The notes: generated by a model not told the origin, from the letters alone. A DNA stretch of 6,575 nucleotides from Acidobacteriota bacterium (GCA_019247235.1 JAFAPG010000307.1:1-6575); one strand, 5' to 3'. Positions 1 to 6,303 are shown, counted from the stretch's first letter. Numbers and translations are program-made.

Positions 1-1026
1 ATCTTTTACTGTAGAAGATCGCTCTCCGTACTCTTGGTCTACTGGTTCCTGGATGGATTCACCACCAGCTCTCAGGGCCCGTTGGTGGATTGCGTCACAA
101 TCGCGGACATAAACATGAAATGCGCCTGGACTCGGCTCACCTCGCCAGGCGAGCCCCGGTCCGCCCCCACCGATCATAATCATGGAATCGCCCAGCCTTA
201 CTTCGCAGTGAAGTCCTCCTCCACCGCCAACGGAGCGGAATGTTTCCTGCGCGTTGAAAGTTGCTTTTACAAAGTCAACCAGCGCGTCTGCATTCGCTGC
301 CACGATGTAGGGTGTCAGCGTACGATAGCCTTTCGGCACCGGGGGCACTCGTGGCTCCTTCTTGGGTGGCATCATGGTTCGGAACCGGCGAAGCATTTCC
401 TCAACCGGTATCTCCTCTTTCACTGTGCTGATGCCCCAGGTATATCCAAAGGGATCCTGGAGCGTTGCGTCCCGATATCCGTAGAACTGGTCGGTAGGCG
501 GCATCACCAATTTGGCGCCTGCGGCGACCGCGTGTTCGACAAAAGAATCTACGTCAGGAACATGAATGTTCATGGTTACGGGTGAATGTCCCCAGGTTTC
601 AGCGCTGTAGCGGCCGCCTTCTGGCCACTCTTCCGCGAACATGATGGTGGAATCGCCAATCATCATCTCGGCATGGCCGAAGCCGTATTCATTCTCGAAG
701 CGCATTGTTTCCTTTGCTCCGAAGGCAGCCTTATAGAATTCCATGGCCTTTGCCGCTTTCTTAAAGGCAAGCCTTGGCGCTGCGAAAACACGGGTCGAGG
801 CTGTAGGTTCCGTCATGGTTCCCATAGAAGCACTCCTCTCCAAATTTCGTTTCAAAGTTTCTTTAAAATCCTCGCGGGGAAGATCTCGCAACATCGCGGC
901 AATCTTCAATATTGACTGCCGGCCCCCGCTGCCGAGGTGCTCGCGCCCTCGACCGGTCAGTATCTTTTCGACCGCTTGATTCAGCCGATTAAATTCATTC
1001 TCGCCTGGAAGAGAGCGCTTAGGCAT
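1..1026 (-). CDS. Tandem VOC (glyoxalase/PhnB-like) protein with N-terminal helical extension, 3' end cut by window
   Basis: The reading frame is open from ATG at 1026 to the left edge (342 codons, no stop), so the C-terminus lies outside. Residues 1-67 are a charged helical segment containing LRDLPREDFKETLKRNLERS. Two VOC domains follow. VOC1 spans about residues 80-203, with AKAMEFYKAAFGAKE, FGHAEMMIGDSTIMF and DPFGYTWGIST, then the KEEIPVEEMLRRFR linker. VOC2 starts near residue 234 (YRTLTPYIV, LHCEVRLGDSMIMIGGG) and breaks off at STVKD, just before the expected PFG motif. Known of the family: PhnB-like VOC proteins form paired beta-alpha-beta-beta-beta modules; members bind metals, small molecules or drugs, and many have no assigned reaction. 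The 1026 start overlaps the sigma stop (ATGCCTAA), implying translational coupling. An internal ATG at 825 has a good GGAG at 7 nt and would give the VOC part alone. The fold is certain; the substrate is unknown. Confidence 0.9.
   Translation of the reverse strand, partial: MPKRSLPGENEFNRLNQAVEKILTGRGREHLGSGGRQSILKIAAMLRDLPREDFKETLKRNLERSASMGTMTEPTASTRVFAAPRLAFKKAAKAMEFYKAAFGAKETMRFENEYGFGHAEMMIGDSTIMFAEEWPEGGRYSAETWGHSPVTMNIHVPDVDSFVEHAVAAGAKLVMPPTDQFYGYRDATLQDPFGYTWGISTVKEEIPVEEMLRRFRTMMPPKKEPRVPPVPKGYRTLTPYIVAANADALVDFVKATFNAQETFRSVGGGGGLHCEVRLGDSMIMIGGGGPGLAWRGEPSPGAFHVYVRDCDAIHQRALRAGGESIQEPVDQEYGERSSTVKD
833..840 (-). promoter_or_regulatory. Internal ribosome binding site before ATG 825
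   Basis: GAGAGGAG lies 7 nt before an in-frame ATG at 825, which would start a VOC-only product without the 67-residue N-terminal segment. It may be a genuine second start, or simply codons for the conserved-looking stretch NLERSAS. The presence of both starts is seen; their use is not known. Confidence 0.4.
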
Positions 1027-1555
1027 TGGCACCCCCCATCTGCGCCCGCAGCTTCTCCAGGGCACGGAATTGTAGTTGCTTCACTGCTCCTTCGGTCTTA
1101 TGGATCTCCTTCGCGATCTCCTTGATGGTTTTCTGCTCGACAAAACGTAGAAGAACTACGCGCCTTTGATCGGACGGAAGGCTCTGCACAAGTTGTGAAA
1201 GAGCTGCACATTGCTCGATGTCTTTTCCTGTCGCATCTGTGATCTCATCGGAAACGGGGTAGCCGCTCTCGCGAGAAGTGCGTCGCCAGCGATCGGTAAT
1301 GGCATTGGCGGCAATACGGATCAGCCAAGCCGAAAATGGTCCACCCCGCCATTCAAAGCTTTTGATTGCACCGAGTGCATGATGAAAGACCTCCGAGGTG
1401 ACGTCCTCAGCCTCTTCGCGACGCTCGACACGTCGTGAGACGTACGCGTACACACGATGGAAATGGAGCTCATAGAGCTGGCCAAAGCAGTGAGGATCAC
1501 GCTTCGCCGCCTCCACCAGCAGCCGCTCGTCAGTTTCCTGCTTACCGGACGTCAA
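1019..1555 (-). CDS. RNA polymerase ECF-type sigma factor (sigma-70 family)
   Basis: A 178-residue protein with the usual ECF layout. Region 2 is at about residues 24-93: FGQLYELHFHRVYAYVSRRV, then EEAEDVTSEVFHHAL for core-polymerase and -10 recognition, then WLIRIAANAITDRWRR. Region 4 is at about 116-172: LPSDQRRVVLLRFVEQKTIKEIA, a helix-turn-helix through IHKTEGAVKQ, and LQFRALEKLR. It would direct polymerase to a small regulon. The start is TTG at 1555, because no in-frame ATG or GTG lies nearby upstream and GGAGAAGGG sits directly in front. The next gene overlaps its stop codon by 8 bp, so the two are co-transcribed and probably translationally coupled. No classical membrane anti-sigma factor or zinc-finger ZAS domain is encoded within the visible neighbourhood, which leaves the coupled VOC protein as the candidate regulator. 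The family is certain; the subgroup is not assigned. Confidence 0.95.
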   Translation of the reverse strand: MTSGKQETDERLLVEAAKRDPHCFGQLYELHFHRVYAYVSRRVERREEAEDVTSEVFHHALGAIKSFEWRGGPFSAWLIRIAANAITDRWRRTSRESGYPVSDEITDATGKDIEQCAALSQLVQSLPSDQRRVVLLRFVEQKTIKEIAKEIHKTEGAVKQLQFRALEKLRAQMGGANA

Positions 1556-1564
1556 CCCTTCTCC
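1556..1564 (-). promoter_or_regulatory. Ribosome binding site deciding the TTG start of the sigma gene
   Basis: GGAGAAGGG ends immediately before TTG at 1555, with the GGAG core 5 nt away. The reading frame continues open upstream through codons that include no ATG, so this Shine-Dalgarno-like stretch is the main reason for choosing the TTG start. Confidence 0.5.
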
Positions 1565-1673
1565 GCGGATTACGCTGTCATTAAGGATAACGGCGAGCGG
1601 CCAGGAAAGGTTATGGAGGAAAATTCGTTTCTCGCGAACGCCGCCAGCGATTATCGTTCAGGGGGTCCTTCGA

Positions 1674-1697
1674 ATTTGCTTCACCAGCCCAGCAAAT
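1674..1697. repeat. 7-bp inverted repeat with 10-nt spacer (possible operator or hairpin)
   Basis: ATTTGCT at 1674-1680 and AGCAAAT at 1691-1697 are exact reverse complements, separated by 10 nt. It lies about 120 bp upstream of the sigma start. There is no T-run on either side, so it is not a standard intrinsic terminator. An operator for the sigma/VOC unit is possible but unsupported beyond the symmetry. Confidence 0.3.
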
Positions 1698-1867
1698 GCA
1701 ATCTAAGCCCATTAAATGCCGGGCGGAAGCGGCGGCAACCGCACACCCCGGTCCTGACCGAGAACCACGTGAAGAACCCCGTCAGGCTGGTGGTCATTGT
1801 ACTGGTTTGTCTGATCTCATTGAAAACTCACGCTTAGCTGGTATTCGTGGCGGGAGCTAGTAACACT

Positions 1868-1960
1868 TCAGCAGGTGAAATTGCCTTCGGCCATTGCGGG
1901 CGGGTTGCCGTGGTCGGCGGCGATCAGCTTGGTGCCCACAACCCGGGGTGGTCGCGGCAT
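1868..1960 (-). other. Coding-like 30-codon ORF or gene remnant
   Basis: ATG at 1960 to TGA at 1868 reads as a 30-residue peptide containing RVVGTKLIAADHGNPPA. Third codon positions are mostly C or G, as in the real genes nearby, which is more coding-like than the surrounding spacer. An in-frame stop lies five codons upstream and no Shine-Dalgarno is evident, so it may be the leftover of a decayed gene or chance. I do not recognise a family. Confidence 0.2.
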
Positions 1961-1999
1961 CGATTCGCACTATGCCAGTGACGTAACCTCGTCGGCAGC

Positions 2000-3784
2000 T
2001 CAGGGCAGGTCTAACCTAAGCTGATACACTTCCTGCGTGCTGCGGTCGCGGATAAAGGTGAACGAGCCGTCGCTAGAGCGACCAAACCATAGACCAAAAG
2101 GGCCAGGGTATCGTTCGATTGCTTCTAGCTTGAAAACACCCTCCACGCGGTTCTCGCCTACTTTTACTCTGCGAATAGACTCATCACCAGTAACTGGATC
2201 ATCAAAATAGAGGTACCTACTATCTGCGGACCAGACCGGATAACTCACGGCTCGGGCCGGTTCGGTGAGCCACTTCGTCCATTTCTTTGCGCCAAAGTCA
2301 AAGAGCATAACGTTCGTGAAGTCCGGCGAAAGAGCGGCAATGTAACGCCCATTGGGCGACCAGCGCGGACTGAACAGACCCTCCGAACCGGGAACGGCCT
2401 CAACCGTACGGCTTCTCAGGTCGACCATTCGAATGTTAATGCCATCAGCATCCCGCGTGTAGCCGAACATGACGCGATTGCCATCCGGCGACCAATTGGC
2501 ATCAATTTGGTTCCTACTCTCGGGCAGGACAGCCTCCGGCGGACCACCCGAAGAGGGAATAACTGCGATTCTCGATGGCCTGCCCGGCTGCATGCTAACG
2601 TAGGCGATTTTGCTTCCGTCTGGGGACCAGTGAGGCAAGGCAGCACGCTCGGGAGACGAGGTAAGCTTCAGCCAGCCGCTTCCGTCGGCTTTCGATCGCC
2701 ACAGCGTTCCCTCGGGAACCGCGACATAGGTTACCCACCTAGCGTCGCGAGAAAAGTCTAGCTCAGTGGACGAAACCCCTGAAAGCAGCGACACGAAACG
2801 TCCGCGGCGAGGATGGTAGTTGACGACTTCGGCAGCGGGTTGAACGCCAATCGCCCAAATGTTCTTCCCGTCTTGCGCCGGGGTGGCACTTCCGAACGAT
2901 ATTGGCCCGCCGGTAAGCTGCATGGGAGCAGCTGATACTCTCGGTCCCCGATCCGCCATTGCCCAAAGCGTGGTGAGTGTCGTGGGCCCGCTCTCGGTCA
3001 CTTGAAAAATATAGTAGCGACCGTCGGTAGTCCAAATGCCACAGCAGGCGCGTGATGCCTTCTGCCAATGGGGAAAAAGGGCATGTGGAGACGACCCATC
3101 GCTCGCGATCTCCCAAATTGAAGTGGTGTTGTGAGCTGTATCGGCGACGGTAAAGCGAATTCTTTTGCCATCGGGAGAGATGCGGGGAGCAAAGACCGAA
3201 CCTGGCAGGGTAAGTAAGCCTCGCGCCGAATTCCCGTCCCCTGGGGCGATGTAGAGAGTAGAGCCTTGAGCGAATGCCAGCAGCCGGCCATCGCTAGACC
3301 AAGAGGCATCTCGACTGCGAAGATCACCGACTCGCCGGGGCGATCCATATGCAAGCGGCACGGTCCAGAGCTGGTTCTGGGAAGAACCTGTTTTGAGGGA
3401 GGAGACTAGAAGCTGGGTGCGATCCCGGGAAATATCCAGTGCCTGAATATTTGGCACAGTGCTCGATAGCAGTGTGCGGGTCGCGTTTTGGAGCGACACT
3501 TTGGCGACCACCTGACCTGCCTGGGGCCACTCCGTAACGTACAAAAACGAATCATCCGAGAGCAGGCTGCTCTTGGCAATGCCATCGTGCGTAATTTGGA
3601 CGACCGAGGTCACTGGCCCGGAGGTGTCTCCTGACTCTTCCGCCTGATCGCTAGCCGAGTCTCGGACGGCTAAGGACATAAGGGCCAAGCTCAGGGTTAG
3701 AAGAACTCCTAGCGCGCTTCTCGCGGCACTGCACATGGGCGAGATGCTAGCAAAGGAGGTATGTAGAAACTCCGACAATTTCAT
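2000..3784 (-). CDS. Exported PD40/TolB-like beta-propeller protein
   Basis: 594 residues. A hydrophobic stretch at about 24-39 (ALGVLLTLSLALMSLA) behind Arg22 looks like a signal peptide or N-terminal anchor, placing the rest outside the cytoplasm. The body consists of repeated PD40/WD40-like blade motifs: SWSSDGRLLAF (161), RISPDGKRIRF (201), IWTTDGRYYIF (250), DFSRDARWVTY (343), HWSPDGSKIAY (385), NWSPDGNRVMF (430), RWSPNGRYIAA (474), VWSADSRYLYF (517) and GRSSDGSFTFI (568). Such propellers bind proteins or ligands; no catalytic triad or peptidase domain follows. From memory, the blades (LWRSKADGS, GSEGLFSPRWSPNGRYIAAL, STQEVYQL) match the C-terminal half of acidobacterial winged-helix/TolB transcription regulators. 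Here the DNA-binding half is absent, and a divergent gene occupies the space where it would be. The start is ATG 3784, which has no clear Shine-Dalgarno; ATG 3736 (Met17) gives a more compact signal peptide and is an alternative. Confidence 0.85.
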   Translation of the reverse strand: MKLSEFLHTSFASISPMCSAARSALGVLLTLSLALMSLAVRDSASDQAEESGDTSGPVTSVVQITHDGIAKSSLLSDDSFLYVTEWPQAGQVVAKVSLQNATRTLLSSTVPNIQALDISRDRTQLLVSSLKTGSSQNQLWTVPLAYGSPRRVGDLRSRDASWSSDGRLLAFAQGSTLYIAPGDGNSARGLLTLPGSVFAPRISPDGKRIRFTVADTAHNTTSIWEIASDGSSPHALFPHWQKASRACCGIWTTDGRYYIFQVTESGPTTLTTLWAMADRGPRVSAAPMQLTGGPISFGSATPAQDGKNIWAIGVQPAAEVVNYHPRRGRFVSLLSGVSSTELDFSRDARWVTYVAVPEGTLWRSKADGSGWLKLTSSPERAALPHWSPDGSKIAYVSMQPGRPSRIAVIPSSGGPPEAVLPESRNQIDANWSPDGNRVMFGYTRDADGINIRMVDLRSRTVEAVPGSEGLFSPRWSPNGRYIAALSPDFTNVMLFDFGAKKWTKWLTEPARAVSYPVWSADSRYLYFDDPVTGDESIRRVKVGENRVEGVFKLEAIERYPGPFGLWFGRSSDGSFTFIRDRSTQEVYQLRLDLP

Positions 3785-3810
3785 TTCTGAAGTTACTCGG
3801 GGAATGTCCT

Positions 3811-3825
3811 TTCGCGTACTGCGAA
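3811..3825. repeat. Short inverted repeat in the divergent promoter region
   Basis: TTCGC and GCGAA flank a 5-nt spacer (GTACT), with a further CC/GG pair outside a one-base bulge. It sits 27-41 bp upstream of the propeller start and about 50-60 bp upstream of the plus-strand gene, where an operator shared by both divergent genes could lie. The arms are short, so chance is a real possibility. Confidence 0.25.
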
Positions 3826-3857
3826 GGATTGCTCGGAGAAGACAATCGGCGAGCTCG

Positions 3858-3863
3858 TATAAT
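3858..3863 (+). promoter_or_regulatory. Candidate -10 box (TATAAT) for the small secreted protein gene
   Basis: A perfect TATAAT lies 10 nt before ATG 3874. No good -35 is found at 16-18 bp; TTGCTC at 3829-3834 is 23 bp away, which is too far. If used, transcription would start around 3870 and the message would be nearly leaderless, excluding the GAGGG just in front of the ATG. The box and the Shine-Dalgarno therefore compete as explanations. Confidence 0.3.
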
Positions 3864-3868
3864 GAGGG
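3864..3868 (+). promoter_or_regulatory. Ribosome binding site for ATG 3874
   Basis: GAGGG is spaced 5 nt from ATG 3874. This favours 3874 over the further upstream in-frame starts at 3829 (TTG) and 3862 (ATG), which would add a charged, non-signal-like N-terminus. Confidence 0.45.
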
Positions 3869-3873
3869 CTACC

Positions 3874-4308
3874 ATGAAGCGCACGCCCCCCCGGATTGGT
3901 CTTATTCCTGTGACAATGATGGTGTGCTTGGTCGGGCTGGCTGGTTTATGCGCACCCTCTCTCTCGGCGGTTGCCGAAACAGTTCCCATTATGGACGGGG
4001 GGGCTGGACCCTGTTCGCTAGAACTCACGGTAACTACGGCCGACGGGAAGCCTGTGTACGCCGCCATCATTAAGGTACACATCGCGTATGGCTTTGGTGG
4101 CATCCGCAAGCTTGACCTCGAAGCCGGGAGCAACTCGGAAGGTAAGGTGAAGTTCACGGGACTTCCTGCTCGAGTTCATGGATCGCCGCTTGAGTTTCAC
4201 GCCGCGAAAGACGACCTGGAAGGAGTCGCCAGCTACGATCCCGCAGCCGAATGCGAAGCCAACCACGGGATTTCGCTTGTCAAACCCAAGAATGACGATG
4301 CCAAGTAG
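3874..4308 (+). CDS. Small secreted protein with carboxypeptidase-regulatory-like beta-sandwich fold
   Basis: 144 residues from ATG 3874. Residues 1-35 are a Sec signal peptide: basic MKRTPPR, hydrophobic core IPVTMMVCLVGLAGL, and a likely cleavage at LSA or AVA near 32-34. Cys26 is preceded by GL rather than a small residue, so a lipobox is unlikely. The mature part (SLELTVTTADGKPVYAAIIK ... SNSEGKVKFTGLP) has the Gly-Lys-Pro turn and 'SNSEGKVKF' strand pattern of transthyretin-like carboxypeptidase-regulatory or Ig-like domains, which are usually structural or adhesive and not catalytic. Two mature cysteines (47 and 127) could form a disulfide. It is transcribed divergently from the propeller gene and converges on the transglutaminase gene with a 21-bp gap and no visible terminator. 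Homopolymers C7 (3886-3892) and G7 (3997-4003) lie inside the gene. The fold assignment is moderate; its role is unknown. Confidence 0.75.
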   Translation: MKRTPPRIGLIPVTMMVCLVGLAGLCAPSLSAVAETVPIMDGGAGPCSLELTVTTADGKPVYAAIIKVHIAYGFGGIRKLDLEAGSNSEGKVKFTGLPARVHGSPLEFHAAKDDLEGVASYDPAAECEANHGISLVKPKNDDAK

Positions 4309-4327
4309 AGTAGCGGCGACATGGAAC

Positions 4328-4343
4328 TACTACTGCTGCTGTT
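4328..4343 (-). repeat. Short CAG/TAG triplet run spanning the transglutaminase stop codon
   Basis: The minus strand reads CAA CAG CAG CAG TAG followed directly by a second TAG. The stop codon therefore sits in a triplet run in which each TAG differs from CAG by one transition. The result is a polyglutamine C-terminus with two tandem stops. Confidence 0.5.
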
Positions 4344-5337
4344 GTTCCTGTGCTTCCTTAAGTCGTTGCTCGGGCGATCGCGTAAGCCGGCGCAACGTCG
4401 TGGCGGGGGCGGGCTCTTCGGAGGTCGCAGGGTCGGACAAGGCCACGGTCACGGCTACGCTGAGCTCGCTTTCCCCGCCCCCCTTATAGAGTCCGCGCGT
4501 TGGGGGAACATCGGCGTAGTCGCGTCCGACGGCCACTCGGATGTGACGTTCCCCACAGGCGAGGTCGTTGGTGGGATCAAACCCAATCCAGCCCATTGCT
4601 GGTAGCATCGCTTCCACCCAGGCATGAGAAGCCCCTTCCGAGGTGGTGGATCGATCGTTCTTACCGTGGAAGAGATATCCACTAACGTATCGACAGGGAA
4701 TGCGAAGCTCGCGCACCAACGCGATCATAATGTGCGCAAAGTCCTGACACACACCTTTTCGGCTTTCTAGGGCATCATCGATCGGCGAATCTACTTTCGT
4801 GCTGTTGGGAACATAGGAGAAGCTGTGGTGAATTGCCTGCGAGATGTACTCGAGGGTGGCAAGCGGGGTCGCACGGCGCTCGATTTTTAACTGGCGCGCC
4901 GCTTGTTGCAGCGATTGCGTGGGACGGGGATAGGTGCTCGGTTCGAGCATCTCCCAATAGTCGCCGGCGGCAACCACGGCATCCAGTTCCTGCCAACCTG
5001 CTGCCCCTCGATCGTGCGCATTGGCAAGCGGTAGAACTTCCACCACCGAGTGGGCGCGCAAACTGAGTTCGCTGTGACTACCAGCTATATCAAAGTGGTG
5101 AACCACGTTACCCATGTAGTCCTGATAGTGCATGGCCACGGCACTGGGTTTCACGGTGAGCTCGAAACTGAGGCATCGCTGAGTGCCCTCACTGCGCGGC
5201 TGCATGCGCAACTCCATGACGCTTTCGCGCACCGCTGGTTTATAGCGAAACTTTGTAAGGTGCTGTACCCAGTAAATCACGATTTCGCAGTCGCTCCTTG
5301 GCGTGAATTGCCCTTCCCCGGCCCCCTTCGAGCTCAT
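4330..5337 (-). CDS. Transglutaminase-like cysteine protein (third gene of ATP-grasp/alpha-E operon)
   Basis: 335 residues from ATG 5337. Residues 21-100 match the bacterial transglutaminase-like N-terminal beta domain (HLTKFRYKPAVRESVMELRM, GNVVHHFDI). The core at about 155-265 carries the papain-like triad: Cys197 in SRKGVCQDFAH, His238 in GASHAWVEA and Asp254 in WIGFDPTND. Members act as thiol peptidases or amidases, or as acyl transferases; in this operon type a role in processing or attaching the ATP-grasp product has been predicted. No signal peptide is seen, so it is cytoplasmic. The ATG overlaps the alpha-E stop by 4 bp (ATGA), giving coupling. Homologues usually begin around residue 20, so GTG 5280 is an alternative start; AAGGAG lies 13 nt before it, which is rather far. 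The C-terminus (285-335) is a low-complexity Ser/Pro/Glu tail ending in four glutamines. Confidence 0.93.
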   Translation of the reverse strand: MSSKGAGEGQFTPRSDCEIVIYWVQHLTKFRYKPAVRESVMELRMQPRSEGTQRCLSFELTVKPSAVAMHYQDYMGNVVHHFDIAGSHSELSLRAHSVVEVLPLANAHDRGAAGWQELDAVVAAGDYWEMLEPSTYPRPTQSLQQAARQLKIERRATPLATLEYISQAIHHSFSYVPNSTKVDSPIDDALESRKGVCQDFAHIMIALVRELRIPCRYVSGYLFHGKNDRSTTSEGASHAWVEAMLPAMGWIGFDPTNDLACGERHIRVAVGRDYADVPPTRGLYKGGGESELSVAVTVALSDPATSEEPAPATTLRRLTRSPEQRLKEAQEQQQQ

Positions 5338-6296
5338 TCGACCAGAGCTGATTCGACCGAGTAGTCAAAATAAATCTGATGAATGGCATTATGCGCCTGG
5401 GCACAGAGAGCCCGAATATCGCTCAAGTACTTCTGCAGCCCCTCGGCCATAATCTCTTCGATCGCTGTGAAACTGAGACTGGCACGTAAGCGTCCTGCCA
5501 GGCGCAATGGGGCGTCGGCCTTACGTTCCGCCAGTTCTCCCACCGCTCGCAGGGCAGCATGGACCTGATCCACAGAAAATCGTATCGAGTGCGGAAAGTC
5601 AGCATTCAGGAGGAGGAACTCGGCGACGCGTACGGCCGTTACTTCGGCAGTATATTTTTTACAGTAGGCTTCAAAAGCAGCGCAGTACTTTAATAGACCT
5701 ACCCATTCCAAGGTTGGATCGCTGTTGTCGCTGGCCTGCTCGATCGCTCCTGATACGCGGGCGAATCGAGCCCCAATCAGGGTGCCCAGGCTGTGGGTGC
5801 GTTCCACATAGCGGCCCAGTTGAATGTAATACCAACCTTCGCCGTGGCTCATTGTGGAGTCAGTCACCCCATGGAATAGGTGGGCCCCGTCCTGAACACT
5901 ATGAAAAAATAACTGCGACTGCTGCAGCCACGATTTAGAGACGGGCATTCCCACAACCTGGAGATAGAGGCGGTTCAGCTGTTCCCACATTTCCGAGCTG
6001 CACTGTTCTCGTACCTGGCGCAGATTTTCGCGGGCGGCCGAAACGGCAGAGACGATCGAGGAGGGATTATTTCTTTCTAGCACCAGATTATGAGCCAGAG
6101 TTGAGGAGTCCACGTTCGAAGTGACTGGAGTTGGTACTTCGAGAGCTTCAAACAAACGCAGCCAGCGGAGCGCACCCGATTCCGAAGAATGATCGAGCGT
6201 CAACTGCAAATCGATATCGATGAGCCGCGCCGTGTGCTCGGCTCGTTCCAGATAGCGGCTCATCCAGTAAAGCGCGTCTGCCACTCGGGAAAGCAT
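5334..6296 (-). CDS. Alpha-E domain protein (DUF403), second gene of the ATP-grasp/alpha-E/transglutaminase operon
   Basis: 320 residues from ATG 6296, close to the usual family length. It starts with the hallmark helix MLSRVADALYWMSRYLERAE followed by HTARLIDIDLQL, and continues as an almost wholly alpha-helical protein; SRYLERA and the mid-protein GRYVERTHSLGTLIGARF are repeated helix signatures. Known of the family: alpha-E proteins occur next to circularly permuted ATP-grasp enzymes and transglutaminase-like proteins, sometimes fused to the former, and are thought to be partners of that amidoligase; no reaction is proven. The start is chosen because GGAGG lies 7 nt before it and the family begins at this Met. 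The frame is open 66 codons further up to a GTG, but that stretch overlaps the ATP-grasp C-terminus and reads as arginine-rich shadow. It sits 20 bp after the ATP-grasp gene and overlaps the transglutaminase start by 4 bp. Confidence 0.95.
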   Translation of the reverse strand: MLSRVADALYWMSRYLERAEHTARLIDIDLQLTLDHSSESGALRWLRLFEALEVPTPVTSNVDSSTLAHNLVLERNNPSSIVSAVSAARENLRQVREQCSSEMWEQLNRLYLQVVGMPVSKSWLQQSQLFFHSVQDGAHLFHGVTDSTMSHGEGWYYIQLGRYVERTHSLGTLIGARFARVSGAIEQASDNSDPTLEWVGLLKYCAAFEAYCKKYTAEVTAVRVAEFLLLNADFPHSIRFSVDQVHAALRAVGELAERKADAPLRLAGRLRASLSFTAIEEIMAEGLQKYLSDIRALCAQAHNAIHQIYFDYSVESALVE

Positions 6297-6303
6297 CTCT
6301 ATG

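Larger units (their letters stand above)
1556..1999. other. 444-bp intergenic region without a recognisable gene
   Basis: It lies between the sigma gene and the propeller gene, both on the minus strand, so the sigma promoter should be here. I found no convincing -35/-10 pair and no clear ECF-type AAC/CGT promoter. It holds an inverted repeat at 1674-1697 and a coding-like 30-codon ORF at 1868-1960. Longer plus-strand frames through the region have no start signal or family resemblance. No T-tracted terminator hairpin is visible downstream of the propeller stop at 2000. Confidence 0.6.

Noticed and set aside
34..915. Long plus-strand ORFs at 34-585 and 586-915
   Set aside because: They are antisense to the VOC gene, whose minus-strand frame is open throughout and carries clear family motifs; the ORFs show no family signature.
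3752..3766. Strong plus-strand Shine-Dalgarno AAAGGAGGT followed at once by ATG
   Set aside because: The ATG is followed directly by TAG and is too close to the Shine-Dalgarno. The stretch is the complement of propeller codons for HTSFAS.
3829..3873. Longer start (TTG 3829 or ATG 3862) for the small secreted protein
   Set aside because: It would put a charged stretch before the signal peptide and overlap the -10 candidate. ATG 3874 has GAGGG at 5 nt and gives a normal signal peptide.
3747..4157. Minus-strand 136-codon ORF across the divergent promoter region, considered as a missing N-terminal domain for the propeller
   Set aside because: It overlaps the propeller start in another frame, is antisense to the secreted-protein gene, and shows no winged-helix pattern.
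4321..4605. Plus-strand ORF starting MELLLLLLFLCFLKSLLGRS, resembling a small membrane protein 12 bp after the secreted-protein gene
   Set aside because: It is the antisense of the transglutaminase C-terminus: the leucine run is the complement of the CAG/CAA glutamine repeat. It has no Shine-Dalgarno, and the opposite strand has an intact catalytic domain.
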